64,000 bases of DNA, taken from Aphrophora alni. Lineage: Eukaryota > Arthropoda > Insecta > Hemiptera > Aphrophoridae. This document shows positions 60,084-64,000 of the stretch, piece by piece. Under the pieces are notes generated by a model. That model saw only the letters and a list, made by a program, of their open reading frames with translations, had not been told where the DNA came from and searched no databases. Numbering within the stretch: position 1 is the first letter of the stretch; every line of letters begins with the position of its first letter. The stretch spans positions 151,801,830 to 151,865,829 of the forward strand of contig OY740765.1 in NCBI GenBank assembly GCA_963513935.1. Direction: 5' to 3'. Position numbers and translations under genes: made by a program.

Positions 60084-61400
60084 TCAGAAATGCACTTCAA
60101 CATGGGTCGCATGTCTTTTCTGTTTGTTTTCAGACAAAGCTATTGTACTAGGCAACTTTTCAATTTCCATAGTTAGAATATCTTGAATAGTGATACCTTT
60201 CCTCAAAACATATCATTTTTGAAATTCTTCAATCTCACTTAAATTCTGTTTCTATAACACGTATCCAGGATGATTTCTATCTACAATCAGCAATGAGACT
60301 TTTGATATCCCAATTTTTTTTGTGTTGATGTATGACGTCGATGCTTTTTCAAAATAATTTTAATAAAACCTATCACTCATATCTTTAAATGGTTGAAGGT
60401 CTAGCGGTTTCTATGACATTTTGATATCGTCATCAGATTATATTCTTTTTTGTACTATCGCAAATATTTGCTTATATTTCTGTATCAATATATTGTTAAT
60501 ATTATTGCAGGTATTATTGCATATTGTATTGTACTATGTTAACATTTCATTGGAGAAATAAAGTTTCTTTCTTTCTATCTATCGGCCATCGAGAAGTTAT
60601 TGGCAGAACATAAATTTATATTCTATTTTTTTTTTCAAACATTTGCGTGGTTACTAAGTATATGTATATTTTAAAAAACATCCTGTTTTTGATCTGACGT
60701 GTGCAATTATCACTCCATATACAAAGATTTTTTGAATAACGCTGTGTTCAAAGCATGAAATAAACATGATGCTATTTGGCTGCCCCCACGGCCTGATTGA
60801 CCTTCGTCCCAAAGATACATTATAGTATTGTCAGTGTTACTGATGTGAATGCCAAAATTATCGATAATAATTTATGTCGCTATGGGTCAGTTTAAATAAT
60901 AAAAGTATTTTTGTATTTAAATTTAAATGCTTGGAATAATCTATTTACGTTTAGGTTTGAGCTCAGATACTCTCTCTCAGATTTTGCTCTTGTGTAATGC
61001 CTTATATTTTTCGGAAATGAGTTGTTGTGTTCCCTAACTATTTTTATATCACTGAAAGTGATACTTTGTGTAATGTGTGCTACTACGTTTGTTTTTCTAT
61101 GTTGTTGAACCTGATTGTTTCTTATTTACAATAGTAGTAATTCTCCGGGGAGAAATTTGAAATATATCCATGAAAGTTTGTTTGCATACCTTCTTCGAAA
61201 TTCCATTATTATCTGGAACGGAATAGCCTGCCTATAGCTTGCTTTTTACTTTCTAAAGGATTGTCGTACGAACCATGGTGACGTCTTGCAACAGGTGAGA
61301 TGTCATTTGGTCCAAATAGATAGTTTCCGATAATTTCATGTAGGACTCATAGAGTCTTATCTTCATATCCGTCAACTGTGTCGGCACTTGAAGATATGCT
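60084..61400 (-). pseudogene. Decayed DUF7869-like protein gene, probably mobile
   Basis: About 1.3 kb of the minus strand holds consecutive protein-like pieces in shifting frames. (1) 61397-61256: QLTDMKIRLYESYMKL, YLDQMTSHLL. (2) ~61293-61212: RRHHGSYDNPLESKKQA. (3) ~61232-61060: GYSVPDNNGISKKVCKQTFM, DIFQISPRRITTIV. (4) ~60970: REYLSSNLNVNRLFQ. (5) 60820-60740: MYLWDEGQSGRGGSQIASCL. (6) ~60717: SDNCTRQIKNR. (7) 60410-60084, one frame with three stops: LDLQPFKDMSDRFY, NTKKIGISKVSLLIV, NLSEIEEFQK, KGITIQDILTMEIEKL. The order VCK..F...., YLS.DLN......Y, WDE..AGRG..EI.SCL, SDNC.GQ.KN and a C-terminal KKG.TI.DI is that of a large uncharacterised family, multicopy in insects and cnidarians, that I believe is called DUF7869; the spaced D residues recall RNase H-fold nucleases. 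I know this family from memory only. TTGTTTTGTTTCAG just before piece 1 could be a splice acceptor. Frameshifts and stops make it non-functional. Confidence 0.7.
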
Positions 61401-62695
61401 GAAACAAAACAAAGTAATTTAGGCAACTATATCACAACCTTGGTAGCTGATAAGATGGCTGAAAAGCTAATCTAAATGAACCTAATGAAATAAGGGTCTA
61501 AAAGTTATTATTAACTTTCCAACTTAAATTAAATTGTATCACTACAAACAAATACTATAATCCAATTAGATTTACTATTGCCAATTTCAAAATAGACTTT
61601 AGACTAAACGTAACTATTTTAAAAATAATTTTAACTTTGTAAGACAAACCAATAACTTGTAGAAATAGTAGCTTATTGGTACAAAACATAGTACAGTTTG
61701 TTTTAACTTAATAAATGACATATATTTAGTAAATTACTTATTTTCAACGAGGCTCAGTTATAATTCAAAAATATAGGATGAAATAAAAACTCGTACTACC
61801 TACCTCATTTTTAGGTGGCTCTTTTATTGATCTTCGTCAAATATTTGGTGTAGAACAACTTCCACCGTCTTTCTTTTTTTTATGTCTTTTTCATAGGTAT
61901 ATTCTCTTCAACAGTAAAGGAAACATTTATAGCTTTATCCATCACCAACGCGTGTAATGAACATATAACAATACAAACTTTTTTCGAAAAATAATTTTTA
62001 GTTTATATGTAAGATATTTTCACTCAACATTTAACATTATTATTATTTTTCACAAGAAAGATCTCTTTCTAAAGATTAACTAAAATCCATCAATAATTTC
62101 AATAGTTAACAAAAATAAAAAAAGCTTAATTTTGAAACTTAAATTATTAAATAAAAATTACAATTACCTTTAAACAATAAACATTATTGTGTAACTTTAA
62201 AATGACCAGAAAAAAATTAAGCAACATTTCACCCCCCCCCCTCTTTATAATGTTTTATGTCATTTTACAAGACTATACATCGTTATCTCCCTGTCAGCCT
62301 GAACAACCTTGTAGTGAAATGTACCAAAACTTTGTCTATGTATTTATTTTATTATTAATTAAAGACAAAAATAAACATAAATAAGTATTTTTTGTCTAAA
62401 AGAAACGCCCATGAATTTAAACGAACAAATATCTATCGAGCAAAAATTTGCTAACTTCTAAATAAAGAGTTCACAATACCAAATTGAGACGTATATCTAA
62501 CCTACTACCCCCCCTCCCATCACAACCTCTAGTTCACTAAACGTTAGTGCAAAACATTCATTTTAAATTCTCAACAGGAAACTGAAGAGACTGTGCCGGA
62601 AGCTCGCCATGCTGGATATTATCAAACAAAATTTCGTAATTTTCAGCAATATACTATCTAGTTCAGTATTTGATCCGAGATAAATTTTGTATCTT
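61401..62695. other. No gene seen
   Basis: Upstream of the pseudogene on its strand, but no further N-terminal pieces could be read. A C-run lies at 62231-62240. The 65-codon plus frame 62187-62384 is not recognisable. Confidence 0.4.
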
Positions 62696-62698
62696 ATA

Positions 62699-63131
62699 TC
62701 AAGTGAAGTCGGAATAACAAAAATTGCAGAATAAGAAGTTAAATTTCATCGTTTCAGACCGAAGAGTTACTTCTAATCGTAATCTGTGAATTCCTATCCT
62801 TCTCGGAACCTCCCCTATTGTGGAAGTTCCTATCCTCTTCCCGCGGACATTCATCTCCTGTAGGGAAGATACCTCTCTTCTCTTGAAATTAAATACTCGG
62901 GTTAAAATATCTTTCATCAGGAAGGTCTTTGATGTTGGTTGGTTACGATTCTTTTTTTCTCTTCAACAGTTGTCTCCCCTCCTAAGTGAGTTAGCTCACC
63001 TCTTCACTGTGTCACCCGACTTTCCAGCATGCATTGCAGCCATGAATATTGCAAACACAGCAGTGTGTATTCAACCCCCAAAACAAATTATTACCCTTTT
63101 TAGGTCCCAGAAGGATCTCCCTAACGTATAA
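62699..63131. other. Overlapping unassigned frames on both strands
   Basis: The plus frame 62820-63131 (103 codons; contains SPDFPACIAAMNIANTAVC) and minus frame 62699-62917 (72 codons; Arg/Glu-rich, contains RGKRIGTSTIGEVPRRIG) overlap in a GC-richer patch. TTTTTTTCTCTTCAACAG at about 62950-62967 looks like a splice acceptor but leads to no good exon. One strand may be a fragment of an unknown transposon or exon; I cannot choose. Confidence 0.2.
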
Positions 63132-64000
63132 TCAATGTCAAATATTAACAAAGATCTTGAAAGAGACAAATGAATAATTCTCGATAGTAATGTAACTTAC
63201 TTGTACCATAAAATTACATATTCATAAAGACTGAAATTAGTACAGTAAAAATAGATTTTTTAAATTCAAAAAAGTTTGTGTCAATAAAACTTTGAGAAAA
63301 TGGCTTAAAATACTTATTAATAAATCGATGAGTCACGAGTTCTCTAAAAAATCGTTTATGTATGGGGAGAGGGTGATGCAAAAGGAGTAAGCAATCATTT
63401 TTGTAATTGTCTCGTAAGGTATGAATTTCACACAAATATGTTTCATACAACTTTTAAGATCATAAAAATTTCCGATTTTCATTTCTTTACTCGTTTCGAT
63501 GTGATTAAAATTTTAGAGTTATGGCCTTTTAGATTTATTGTTTATACTACACTCAAGTTGCATGCACAACTTTTACGGGTAAATGTTAATATCTCAGACA
63601 AAATAATTCGTACCAAAAATTCCTAATATACGTATTTTAAATAATTTTATTAATTTTATTTTGAATCGTTATTTTCCTCTTTATGATGAAAATATACCAA
63701 GTTATGATGTTTTTTATTATTTACCAGGAAAATTAAAAAAAAAAAATGTTTCGGTATGTTGCATTGTAACTATTTATTATCAAAATAGCTTTAAATAGTA
63801 AATTAACCCTAAATCATAATACACCCTTCACCTCCTTGACTTTTTTCCCTAAACCAATCTCTGTTTTCTGTCTCTTCTTCATCTATTTTGTATCTCTCTA
63901 GATCTTGATGGACTACTTTAACCTAGAAAATCTTTGTTTTTCTGGCCTCTTGAAGGTTGATTGTTTTTTTTCCTAATATATTTGAGTACATAAAAATTTA
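63132..64000. other. No gene seen
   Basis: A+T-rich to the window edge. The frames at 63214-63450 (-) and 63438-63626 (+) have no recognisable content. Confidence 0.4.

Noticed and set aside
60540..60590. AATAAAGTTTCTTTCTTTC as a LINE 3' tail on the plus strand
   Set aside because: It lies in the path of the decayed minus-strand protein, where an Ile-Glu-Arg-Lys-Lys-like segment is expected, so it may be coding remains. The case is too weak to call a LINE.
61256..61400. A host-gene exon with splice acceptor TTTGTTTCAG
   Set aside because: The following sequence joins a frame-shifted, multicopy-type protein fossil, so a transposon-like pseudogene explains it better. The acceptor may be a relic.

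Overview
The window looks like a repeat-filled, gene-poor stretch of an arthropod genome, most likely an insect and perhaps a hemipteran (the order is a guess). The evidence is strong A+T richness, very low coding density, LINE (CR1/Jockey-like and RNase-H-bearing) and Tc1/mariner fossils of the kinds common in insects, long CT/GA dinucleotide arrays, and a tRNA-derived SINE whose tail is a degenerate array of TTAGG, the insect telomere motif. I found no intact host gene, rRNA or functional tRNA. No reading frame over 60 codons looks like a conserved, intact protein; the longest ones are low-complexity frames inside CT arrays.

Layout. 1-6 kb: scattered repeat copies and a CpG-rich element with terminal inverted repeats (3.69-4.29 kb). 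6-8.6 kb: two minus-strand LINE C-terminal scraps, a 21-bp perfect hairpin, then a 5'-truncated plus-strand LINE that runs into a 1-kb pyrimidine tract (8.55-9.64 kb). 10-17 kb: a GATA/GA array, hairpins and two more pyrimidine tracts. 17-27 kb: dispersed repeats, a LINE zinc-knuckle scrap and the tRNA-SINE with TTAGG-like tail. 28-35 kb: a mariner fossil, a 73-bp tandem array, a foldback element and an RNase H LINE scrap. 40-46 kb: LINE scraps and a LINE reverse transcriptase split by a truncated Tc1-like element. 48-57 kb: a second mariner fossil, a cluster of one dispersed repeat, a 250-bp-arm inverted repeat, a second foldback copy and a LINE endonuclease remnant. 57-64 kb: a 59-bp tandem array and a decayed ~1.3-kb gene of an uncharacterised protein family (60.08-61.40 kb, minus).

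The commonest repeat, called family A here, is an unclassified ~240-bp unit with 12 recognisable copies or parts in both orientations. Other families are labelled B to K only to link copies within this window. All family relations come from reading and aligning by eye; no database was searched. Nothing here behaves as a coordinated gene system: the content is mobile DNA in different stages of decay.
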